This document shows positions 1 through 7,449 of a stretch of 13,788 bases of DNA, piece by piece; within the stretch, counting starts at the first letter, position 1, and each line of letters opens with the position of its first letter. Both the position numbers and the translations under genes were made by a program. Origin of the DNA: Alphaproteobacteria bacterium (GTDB lineage Bacteria; Pseudomonadota; Alphaproteobacteria; SHVP01); assembly GCA_009694165.1 (NCBI GenBank), contig SHVP01000064.1, forward strand, positions 1 through 13,788, in the 5' to 3' direction. The notes beneath the pieces were generated by a model that was given only the letters and a program-made list of their open reading frames with translations, searched no databases and was not told where the DNA came from.

Positions 1-1
1 C

Positions 2-61
2 AAGGCGTTGCGCGGGATAGGCGAGGTCGCCGACATCAACGACATCATGGCCAAGTGCTGA
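2..61 (+). CDS. C-terminal tail of an unrecognised protein (5' end outside window)
   Basis: The frame beginning at base 2 is open to a TGA at 59-61 and encodes 19 residues ending IMAKC. No ATG or other start with a ribosome binding site is visible, so the body of the gene lies to the left of the window. The tail is too short to assign to a family. It lies directly against a decayed integrase on the other strand, so it may be cargo of the inferred genomic island or a gene cut by a deletion. That it is coding at all is inferred only from the open frame and the GC-rich third positions. Confidence 0.4.
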   Translation, partial: KALRGIGEVADINDIMAKC

Positions 62-83
62 ACGATCGGGATTGGTGGTGTCC

Positions 84-175
84 GTCACGCACGCCTAGAC
101 CGGTGACCCCTCCCACGCCTCGTATCGCTCGGTTTTTGGTCTCAGGGCGGCCACCGTCCGGTCGGTGAAACGCAT
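84..175 (-). pseudogene. N-terminal remnant of a tyrosine-type (P4-like) integrase
   Basis: Reading leftward from an ATG at 175-173, the product begins MRFTDRTVAALRPK, then TERYEAWEGSP. This is the typical opening of P4-family site-specific integrases with an N-terminal arm DNA-binding domain (DUF4102 type), which commonly read LTDRAVAALKP..RYEVWD..LPGLGVRV. A strong ribosome binding site (GGAGG, complement of 182-186) lies 6 bases before this ATG and fixes the start. After SP the frame hits TAG at 97-95. A one-base shift at about 101 restores GLGVR (101-87), as the family expects, so a single base has been lost. Homology stops soon after, near 84, and the core and catalytic domains (Arg, His, Tyr) are absent. 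The remnant is about 30 of roughly 400 residues. Its position 186 bases from a tRNA-Lys 3' fragment fits an island integrase beside its attachment site. The family call is from motif memory, not a search. Confidence 0.7.
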
Positions 176-216
176 GCTGGGCCTCCAACCCTTTCGACGG
201 CCCGCTGCTACCCAGC

Positions 217-248
217 CGCTACTCAGAGTTTGTATGGGTAGCGTTTTT
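217..248 (+). terminator. Hairpin followed by five T: possible rho-independent terminator
   Basis: CGCTAC (217-222) pairs with GTAGCG (238-243) around a 15-base loop and is followed directly by TTTTT (244-248). An alternative pairing is GCTACCC (207-213) with GGGTAGC (236-242). The stem is short and the loop long. It lies 156 bases past the only plus-strand gene that could use it, so it could equally be an arm-type repeat of the old phage attachment region. Confidence 0.3.
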
Positions 249-360
249 CCCTCACCAGCCCGAAACGTCAAGAGCGCGGGCGAGACAAACAACGGCAGAA
301 TCTTGGGGATAATTCATCCCAACCCTGGGTGCAGCCTACTTCATGTCGCTCCGTTACCAC

Positions 361-409
361 TTGACTTTTAATCAATAGGTCCAGGGTTCGATCCCCGGCA
401 GGCTCACCA
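361..409 (+). pseudogene. 3' fragment of tRNA-Lys(TTT), candidate attachment-site scar
   Basis: Bases 361-409 read as the 3' part of a tRNA-Lys: anticodon stem TTGA/TCAA with loop CTTTTAA (365-371, anticodon TTT at 367-369), variable loop 377-381, T-loop TTCGATC (387-393), acceptor strand CAGGCTC (399-405), discriminator A and encoded CCA (407-409). The matching 5' half (acceptor GAGCCTG and a D-arm) is not present upstream, and homology stops at the outer base of the anticodon stem (C360 opposite T376 does not pair). The T-stem also has an A383-G397 mismatch, consistent with a non-functional copy. Tyrosine integrases commonly recombine at tRNA 3' ends and leave exactly such a direct repeat at the far end of the inserted island. 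With this orientation the island would lie to the left, where an integrase remnant is found. Confidence 0.8.
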
Positions 410-478
410 ATTTTTGCATTTGACCCTTTAGCGGTCCGTCCCCGACCAGGGAACTGAATCGCTGTCAGCGCTCCACCC

Positions 479-1336
479 TCATTCGGTCGCTGCGGCCAAG
501 TCGTGGCCGATGCAGAGGACGACGGCGCCGCCCTGGCTGATCGTGCCGGCGCCGTAGCTGAGCGTGGCGCCCGCGTCCCACGACAGGAAATGACCCTCCC
601 GCAAGGCGATCGCCGTCGTGGCGCCGGCCGCGATCATCGCTACCGACAGATCGCCCGAGAGCATGAACAGCCAGCGCCGCTCGGCCCCCTTGATTGCGGC
701 GACCTGGCCGGGGGCCATCGCATCCGGCGGCAGGCTCACCTGGGCGACCGGCGGCTGGCGCACGTCGGCCGGAGCGAGCGGCCTGATCTTCCATTGCGCC
801 ATTGCCAGATGCGGCTGCCACGGCGCCTCGCCCGAGACGATGATGCGCGGCACGGCCCAGCCATGGTTGGGACGAAAGCTGCCGTCGAAGGGAACCTCGC
901 GCGTCTCGTGCCGGGCCGCTGGGTCGAAGATGCTGGTGCCGCCGCCGTTGTTCCACACCAGCATCGCGGTCGCGATCGACGGCCGCGAGTCCGGCTGGCC
1001 GCCGTGCAGCGTGCGCGGCGAATTTTCGAGAAAGGTGTGGCGGCGCAGGACGGTCAAGCGGGCGGGTGCGTCGGGATGGGCGTAGTGCCAGATCGGATAG
1101 TCGCCGCCTAGGATGTAATGCCGCTCGTTGACGGTGTCGTGGTAGTGGCGGTCCGGTCCGTTGGCAAAATGGGCGACGCGCTTGGCGGTGAATCCGGCGG
1201 GGCCATAGTTGAGCGCGACGGTCGCGCCGGTTTGGTCGTCCTTCCACAGCAGTTGCTGGCCGGCGCCGGGATTCATCGCGGTCTCGACGACCGGCATGGT
1301 GGTGGTATCGAGGTGGCGATAAGACGGCACCGGCAT
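479..1336 (-). CDS. Bicupin (two-domain cupin) protein of unknown substrate
   Basis: This is a 285-residue cytosolic protein with no signal peptide. Residues about 45-115 hold a clear cupin motif 1, a His-Tyr-His followed four residues later by Glu and then by a Gly after six more (HYHDTVNERHYILGG). This is the usual metal-binding pattern, and a weaker second motif follows (SPRTLHGG). Residues about 185-280 look like a second, degenerate cupin fold lacking the histidines. The ATG at 1336 is chosen because GGAG lies 8 bases before it; Met14 is an alternative start. Its left neighbour is the tRNA-Lys scar, and it diverges from the ASCH gene. A second bicupin occurs at 9004-9837, there with the metal motif in the C-terminal domain. 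Cupins of this kind may be dioxygenases, isomerases or sensors, and nothing here decides which. Confidence 0.75.
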   Translation of the reverse strand: MPVPSYRHLDTTTMPVVETAMNPGAGQQLLWKDDQTGATVALNYGPAGFTAKRVAHFANGPDRHYHDTVNERHYILGGDYPIWHYAHPDAPARLTVLRRHTFLENSPRTLHGGQPDSRPSIATAMLVWNNGGGTSIFDPAARHETREVPFDGSFRPNHGWAVPRIIVSGEAPWQPHLAMAQWKIRPLAPADVRQPPVAQVSLPPDAMAPGQVAAIKGAERRWLFMLSGDLSVAMIAAGATTAIALREGHFLSWDAGATLSYGAGTISQGGAVVLCIGHDLAAATE

Positions 1337-1389
1337 GGCGCAGGCTCCACGGCAAGGGGCGGCACGGAAGTATTCCGCCGCCGAGCCTA

Positions 1390-1403
1390 GCGCACCGGTG
1401 CGC
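1390..1403. promoter_or_regulatory. Perfect 14-bp palindrome between divergent genes, candidate operator
   Basis: GCGCACCGGTGCGC is a perfect self-complementary 14-mer, 54 bases upstream of the bicupin start and 173 bases upstream of the ASCH gene start. Its position in a divergent intergenic region suits a dimeric regulator binding site. In GC-rich DNA some palindromes of this length arise by chance, and no regulator gene lies next to it. Confidence 0.35.
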
Positions 1404-1575
1404 CCGAGTCTCGCGGCGGCGCGTTCAGCGCGGCAGCGAGCCCGGCGTCAGCACCACACGCCGGAACGGGCGTCAACCGGGCGCATCGGGCGGTTGCCCG
1501 CGCCGCCAAATCGCGCCAAGCTGACGATCTGGCCCGGGCTTTCCGGACCATTCCGTACCTCAGCAGGAACCGCCC

Positions 1576-2058
1576 ATGCCCGCCACCCAGCCCAGCGCTG
1601 CTGCCCTCAAGAGTTTTCTCGCCAAGGCCCGGGCCGCGCTGTCAGGCGCGACGATTACGGACACGCCGCGAATGCGCTGCATCGGCTGGAGCCAGGAAAC
1701 CTCGCTGTCGATCTGCACCCACATCCTGGCGCGCGACAAGACCGGCACCTTCTCGGTGCCGTGGCTGCACGCCGCCCATCCAAGCACCAAGCCCGACATC
1801 GGCGAGTGGGTCGTCTTCCACACCTACGACGGCGAACCCCGCGCGCTGCTGCAAACCCGGCAACTAACGTTGCTCACCTTCGGCGAGATCGACGCCAGCC
1901 ACACCGCGCTCGACGGCCCCAGCGTGCGCGACCTCAAGGTCTGGCAGGGCATCCACACCAAGTATTGGAACGACCTGCTGGCGCCGCTCGGCAAGAAAGT
2001 CGTCGCCGACATGCCGGTGATCGTCGAACGCTTCGCCTGCGTGTATCCACCGGCCTAG
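1576..2058 (+). CDS. ASCH domain-containing protein
   Basis: This 160-residue protein resembles the ASCH (ASC-1 homology, PUA-like) family in its YhfF-type form. Visible family features are a G-E-W-V-V-F segment followed by D-G-E-P-R (about residues 76-88), a FGEID stretch in the position of the usual 'v.f.eV' strand, and the C-terminal W..IH.KYW motif (about 123-131), corresponding to the family's W...H..Y/F. ASCH domains are thought to bind RNA or nucleotides; a few members act on modified nucleosides. The specific role here is unknown. The ATG at 1576 follows AGGAA (1568-1572 region) at a workable distance. The gene is followed by 163 bases of leader before malate synthase, so co-transcription with it is possible but not shown. 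Confidence 0.7.
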   Translation: MPATQPSAAALKSFLAKARAALSGATITDTPRMRCIGWSQETSLSICTHILARDKTGTFSVPWLHAAHPSTKPDIGEWVVFHTYDGEPRALLQTRQLTLLTFGEIDASHTALDGPSVRDLKVWQGIHTKYWNDLLAPLGKKVVADMPVIVERFACVYPPA

Positions 2059-2221
2059 GGCCCGCAAGCGGAGCGAACGGCGCGTCCTTCGCGTTCGGCC
2101 CCACCGGCGCGTCGAGTAGTCCCAAGCAGCGCTGGCGATTCGCTCGTGGTTGATCTATTGGACGGCGGCGAGGCGGCGGCTGCGCCGCCGGCTGCCTGTC
2201 CCCCGCCTTCCGGAGCGCTGC

Positions 2222-3856
<1,635 letters not shown>

Positions 3857-3918
3857 GGGCACTCGGGCGGCGGCGGATCGCGTACAGTGGCGGCCGGGAC
3901 GGGCAGGGATCATCGCCG

Positions 3919-4687
3919 ATGACGGGAGCCAACCGGGCCGAACGGCGGGCGCGCGAGAAGCGCGGCCTCGCCTTGCTCGCCAAGGGCATCGACTTGAAAC
4001 CGCACATCGACGACGCCCTCGCCGTCGCGCAGGCGCTTGCCGCGATTCTGGGGTCGGGGCGCGCCAATGCCGCCGCCGAGGTAGCGAAAGCGGCGCTCGG
4101 CTGCCTCGACCGGATGCAGCGGCAGAGCGCCCCTCCGGGTCTCGCCTGCAAGGCGGGTGAGATCACTGCTGCCACCTGTTCGTGTCGGCGACCGCCCCCG
4201 AGCTGTTCCTGGTTGCCCGCGCCGTCGCGTCCAAAGGGCAGCGCGCCCGGCTGGCGGCGACCGAGGAACGGACGCGCGGCCAGGACGTGGTGGAGCGGCT
4301 GAAGGATCATTTGCCCTGCCCGTGGCTCGACGCCGGCCAATGCACGGTCTAGTGTGGCCGTCGACCTGCCGGGCCGCCACCTCGTTCTCGGCCGAGGCTT
4401 GCCGGGCCGCCTACATCGAGGGCCGCGCCGTCGACATCCCGCACGGCCTGCCGGCGATGCAGGCGCGCTGCACGCTCGTCGTGTTGTTGCGGGCGGCGCT
4501 ACGTGCCAACGGTTTCGGGGTAGAAGCCTACGAATTCAACTCGGGCATCCAGCGCGTGCTCGACACCGATCAGGCCGAGCAGCGCTGGCTTGCGGGCGAC
4601 AACATCTTCGCGGGCGTCGCGATCGATCCCGACTCGCTCACCGCCCGCGCCGCTGAGGTGGCGATGATCGCCGGCCAACTGCACTAG
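3919..4687 (+). pseudogene. Broken YkgJ-family cysteine-cluster protein
   Basis: Three reading frames join into one YkgJ-like protein (zinc/iron-chelating cysteine-cluster family). Frame 1 runs from ATG 3919 to the CKAG of the expected CxxGCxxCC motif, near 4158. The motif continues as DHCCHLFVSATAPELF in frame 3 from 4161, where a one-base loss has also destroyed the third Cys codon. Frame 3 runs through LPCPWLDAGQCTV to a TAG at 4350-4352, where the family has a Tyr (CTVY). The sequence then resumes in frame 2 as TCRAATSFSAEACRAAY and runs to the stop at 4687. So there are two frame changes and one nonsense codon in about 770 bases. The family cysteines (CPWL..GQC, CRA, EACRA) are otherwise recognisable, which suggests recent decay. 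The GMC fragment begins 4 bases after the last stop. Multiple sequencing errors are an alternative, though three in one gene beside two other broken genes is less likely. Confidence 0.75.
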
Positions 4688-4691
4688 CCCC

Positions 4692-5156
4692 GTGGACGCC
4701 TACACTCATATCGTCGTCGGTGCCGGCTCGGCCGGCTGCGCCCTGGCGGCGCTGCTCTCCGAGGCTCCCGGCAACCGCGTGTTGCTGCTCGAGGCCGGCG
4801 GGCGCGACTGGAGCCCGATGATTCACATCCCGCTCGGAGCGGGGAAACTAATTCATCGCGGGCTGCACGGCTGGAAATATTGGACCGAACCCGGGCCCAC
4901 CATCGACGGCCGCACGATGTTCTGGCCGCGCGGCAAGGTGATGGGCGGCTCGTCGTCGATCAACGGCTGCGTCTATATCCGTGGGCACGCCAGCGATTTC
5001 GACCAATGGGCGCAGCTCGGCAACCGTGGCTGGTCCTATGCCGAGGTGCTGCCCTATTTCAAACGCGCCGAAGGCCACGAGTCGCGGCGCGATTCCTACC
5101 ATGGCAACCACGGGCCGCTCGGCGTCGCGCGCGCCAAGGGGCGGCACCGGCTGTGA
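4692..5156 (+). pseudogene. Truncated GMC oxidoreductase (choline dehydrogenase-like), N-terminal part only
   Basis: The product begins with a GTG-coded VDAYTHIVVGAGSAGCALA, the dinucleotide-binding GxGxxG motif of GMC flavoproteins. It continues with LLLEAGG, then WPRGKVMGGSSSING (about residues 75-90), the GMC signature that covers the FAD ADP, and then YIRGHASDFDQW. These match alcohol or choline dehydrogenases of about 530-550 residues, but the frame ends after 154 residues. Homology stops at about 5147 (GVARAKGRH, where the family continues with residues such as PLYEAF). The next sequence is AT-richer and unrelated. The substrate-binding domain and the catalytic His and Asn/His are missing, so the fragment cannot be an active enzyme. 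The start follows the YkgJ-like stop by 4 bases, implying an old operon. Truncation by insertion or by a deletion joining foreign DNA both fit. Confidence 0.85.
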
Positions 5157-5666
5157 TCAAGACCTCGTTGACGAACCGACCAGCTCTGGTCTTATAAAAT
5201 AACCGAGCTACCCCCCGAATCGCTTGCCTGAGGATGTCCTTTGTTAGTTCGATCAATTTGGTTTGTGGAGGTCGAATGGAAAACAATACGAGGATAGCAT
5301 AAAACCGACCAGCCTGTCGCAAACCGACGTCATCCGAGTCGTGCAATGACGCGAACTCAGGTAGGCCCAAGTCGGAGAAATGTCCAGGTGTCAGTTATCA
5401 TTGAGCCAAGAAGTCGCGATGGTGCCGCAGTGCACCATTCAGTATTTTGCACTTTCGAGCCAGGCGATTGGATTTTGGGCGTAAGATCGGTTGGACGTGT
5501 CAAGACCGGTGGCAGCGGCAGAACCCCTCTCTGCTCGCGACCGAGGGTCGTCACATCTTCTCCTAGGCTACACCGGCACGATCAGCTTGGTGAGGACGTT
5601 CCCACCCTGACCTTGGGTAATCCGGTACCGAGATGCGAGCCACGGAGGGGCGAGCCATGAGCCGCA
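5157..5666. other. About 500 bases of AT-richer DNA without a recognisable gene; probable foreign or mobile-element remnant
   Basis: By hand count 5181-5300 is about 45% GC against about 65% in 4981-5100. The stretch begins where the GMC gene is cut and ends at the stop of the HycG-like remnant. It contains an 11-base direct repeat AACCGACCAGC at 5174-5184 and 5303-5313, with a third partial copy AACCGAC at 5322-5328. A perfect hairpin ATGGTGC/GCACCAT lies at 5419-5425 and 5432-5438. A GGAGG (5267-5271) stands before an 8-codon frame MENNTRIA (5276-5302). A 104-codon plus-strand frame (5346-5660) and shorter minus-strand frames have the composition of chance ORFs and match nothing I know. I could not find paired terminal inverted repeats or a transposase, so identification as an insertion sequence is not supported beyond the context. 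Confidence 0.5.
5168..5197 (+). promoter_or_regulatory. Sigma70-like promoter with a dyad between the -35 and -10 boxes
   Basis: TTGACG (5168-5173) and TTATAA (5192-5197) are separated by 18 bases and resemble -35 and -10 boxes; TATAAA at 5193 is an alternative with 19. The spacer contains GACCAG-CT-CTGGTC (5178-5191), a dyad with perfect 6-bp arms, placed where a repressor would block polymerase. No convincing gene follows, only the 8-codon frame at 5276. Confidence 0.35.
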
Positions 5667-6075
5667 CTAGCGCCGGGCGGCCACCGAGTCGAGCAGCGCG
5701 AGCAGGCCGGCCAGCAGATCAGTCGGCGTCAGCGGGCAGGCTTTGACGTGGACGTCGACCGGACCGACGGCGGCAACGCCGCCGGTGACGGCGTCGCTGT
5801 CCTTGAAGATGCCGCCGTCGAAGCCGCAATCGCCGACCGCCATCACCCATTTGGGTGCCGGTGTCGCGTCATAGGTGCGGCCCAGCGCCTCGGTCATGTT
5901 GCTGGTCACCGGCCCGGTGACCCGCAGCACGTCGGCGTGGCGGGGCGAGGCGAGGCGACGAAGCGGATGCCGAAGCGTTCGAGATCGTAGAAGGCGTTGT
6001 TAAGCGCATGAATCTCGAGTTCGCAGCCGTTGCACGAGCCCGCGTCGACCTTGCGAATGGAATGCTGTCGCCCAA
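5667..6075 (-). pseudogene. Remnant of a HycG/HyfI/NuoB-like hydrogenase small subunit
   Basis: The right-hand part reads SIRKVDAGSCNGCELEIHALNN..YDLERFGIRFVASPR, the opening of the [4Fe-4S] small subunit of formate-hydrogenlyase-type (group 4) hydrogenases and related complexes. After ASPR the frame is lost. The next frame gives HADVLRVTGPVTSNMTEALGRTYDATPAPKWVMAVGDC and continues to the TAG at 5667-5669. The shift is explained by a 5-bp tandem duplication (CGAGG twice, 5946-5955): removing one copy restores ASPRHADVL. All four cluster cysteines are present (SCNGC, GDC, ACP), though the usual GCPP has become ACPL. The N-terminal 35-45 residues are missing; homology ends near 6070, just before the host-attachment gene starts on the other strand. 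No other hydrogenase subunit is near, so this is an orphan relic of a larger operon. Confidence 0.85.
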
Positions 6076-6083
6076 CGACGGGC

Positions 6084-6545
6084 ATGGGGAGACTTGTGGC
6101 AAAGACGGTGACGTGGGTTGTGGTAGCCGATACCGCCTCGGCGGCGGTGTATGCGAATGCCGGCAAAGGCGAGGGGCTTCAGGATGTCCATGCCTTCGCC
6201 ACGGGAGAAGCGAACGCCACGCGCCAGAACATCGTCAGCGATCGTCCGGGACGAACGTATAACATGCTGGGCTCGGCCCGCCGTGGCATGGAGCCGCACA
6301 CCGACCCCAAGGACGTCGCGCGTGGCGTTTTTCTCCGAAAGGCGGTCGACTATCTGCATGACGCGGATCATCGCCGGCAGTTCGACGCGCTGGTGCTCGT
6401 GGCGCCACCGCGGGCGCTAGGGCGCCTGCGCAAACTTCTGCCCGCCCACCTCGCCGAAAGGCTCAAGGCCGAGGTCAAGAAGGACCTAACCCAAGAATCG
6501 ATTCCCAAGTTGGTCGGCCATCTCGCCGACGTCATCCGTCTTTAG
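6084..6545 (+). CDS. Host-attachment protein family (PF10116-like)
   Basis: This protein of about 150 residues resembles the 'protein required for attachment to host cells' family. It has TWVVVADTASAAVY near the N-terminus (family: TWVLVAD..RA..), an SDRPGRTYN segment, FDALVLVAPPRALGRLR (family: FD.LVLVAPP..LG.LR), and KKDLT....KLVGHL at the C-terminus (family: KDLT..P...L..HL). These are baeRF-type folds related to archaeal/eukaryotic release factor 1 domains, and their role in free-living bacteria is unclear. The start is uncertain. ATG 6084 has no good ribosome binding site. GTG 6096 gives the more typical MAKTVTWVVVAD and follows GGGGAG (6086-6091) by 4 bases. The stop overlaps the stop of the convergent next gene. 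Confidence 0.8.
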   Translation: MGRLVAKTVTWVVVADTASAAVYANAGKGEGLQDVHAFATGEANATRQNIVSDRPGRTYNMLGSARRGMEPHTDPKDVARGVFLRKAVDYLHDADHRRQFDALVLVAPPRALGRLRKLLPAHLAERLKAEVKKDLTQESIPKLVGHLADVIRL

Positions 6546-7372
6546 GGCGCTTCGTCGCGCACTGCCGGCGGTTCCTGGTCGGTCGGCAGGCCGGCGAAAT
6601 AGCGATACATCGCTACCGCGCGATTGACGAAGGAACCGCGATGTTCCGCCGGTAGCGGGATCAGCGCGGCGCCGGTTAGCATCAGGCTGTAGTAGCGCCA
6701 GCGGCCCGCGTCCTGTCGTTCAATGACGTAGACGAAGCGGTGGTCGCCGGCCGCCACCACCGGAACCAGAAAAAGAGTCAGGGGCTGGGTGCTTCGGACA
6801 TCGAGCCGCAAGCGACCCTCGCTCCGCTCGCTGACCCGAACGCGGTACACCATGCTACCGGCCGGTGAGTTCTCGTCTTGCCAGAGATGAACCTCGGCGC
6901 CTTCGGCGAGTTCGCGGAGGTCGAAATCCCGGCGGCCGGCGCGGCGGTCCGGCCCGGTTGTGGCGTGGGCGTTGTGAATCAAGGGGCGCCATCGTTGGGC
7001 GCGGATCGACCAATAGCGGACCCGCGTGAGATCCGACACCGTGGCCAGGCGGGCGAGCAGGGAATCGGCGCCGTCCGCGTGATCGATCGTACCCCGCGTT
7101 TCGACGATGACGGAGAACGGACCGACCGGCCAGTCGAGGCAGTGGGGCGGCTGCCAGGCGCCACCCTCGATTTCGTTGGCAAACCACACGCGAACGGCAG
7201 GCTCCGGCGTCGGCGGAAACGACCCACCGTCTGCCGCCGCGCAGGGCGGCTGGGGGCCATCCGCCGCCCGACCACCGGCGGACCAAGACATACTGATGAA
7301 CGCGGCGAGCGCAAGTGCGGTGACGAGCGCCCATCGGGCCGGCGAGCGATCCTGCACGGGAGAGAATTCCAC
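6542..7372 (-). CDS. Exported protein of unknown function
   Basis: The gene encodes 276 residues with a GTG start at 7372 (VEFSPVQDR..., read as Met). A basic N-region and hydrophobic core at about residues 14-32 (ALVTALALAAFISMSW) followed by GGRAADG indicate a Sec signal peptide cleaved near residue 37. No lipobox Cys is present, so a soluble periplasmic protein is expected. The mature part has a pattern I recall from uncharacterised alphaproteobacterial exported proteins (perhaps DUF6675): YRVRVSERSEGRLRLDV, then FVYVIERQ..GRWRYYSL, then FVNRAVAMYRYFAGLPTD near the end. The GTG start has no clear ribosome binding site, and the in-frame GTG at 7357 is an alternative. It diverges from the FAD oxidoreductase gene with 77 bases between. 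Confidence 0.65.
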   Translation of the reverse strand: MEFSPVQDRSPARWALVTALALAAFISMSWSAGGRAADGPQPPCAAADGGSFPPTPEPAVRVWFANEIEGGAWQPPHCLDWPVGPFSVIVETRGTIDHADGADSLLARLATVSDLTRVRYWSIRAQRWRPLIHNAHATTGPDRRAGRRDFDLRELAEGAEVHLWQDENSPAGSMVYRVRVSERSEGRLRLDVRSTQPLTLFLVPVVAAGDHRFVYVIERQDAGRWRYYSLMLTGAALIPLPAEHRGSFVNRAVAMYRYFAGLPTDQEPPAVRDEAP

Positions 7373-7449
7373 CTTCGACGAGGGCTTATGTTAGCATTCG
7401 CCACGCCTGAATTGGGCCGCCATCCAGGTCGGCCAAGCGGGAGGATTTC

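Noticed and set aside
300..409. Group I intron or tmRNA interpretation of the tRNA-like 3' end
   Set aside because: No 5' tRNA half, intron core or tag-peptide frame can be found upstream, while an integrase remnant is. A simple attachment scar explains the data better.
5346..5660. 104-codon plus-strand frame in the AT-rich insert
   Set aside because: No recognisable domain, no ribosome binding site, unlikely composition (many Pro, Arg, Ser) and no similarity I can recall to a transposase. Treated as non-coding.
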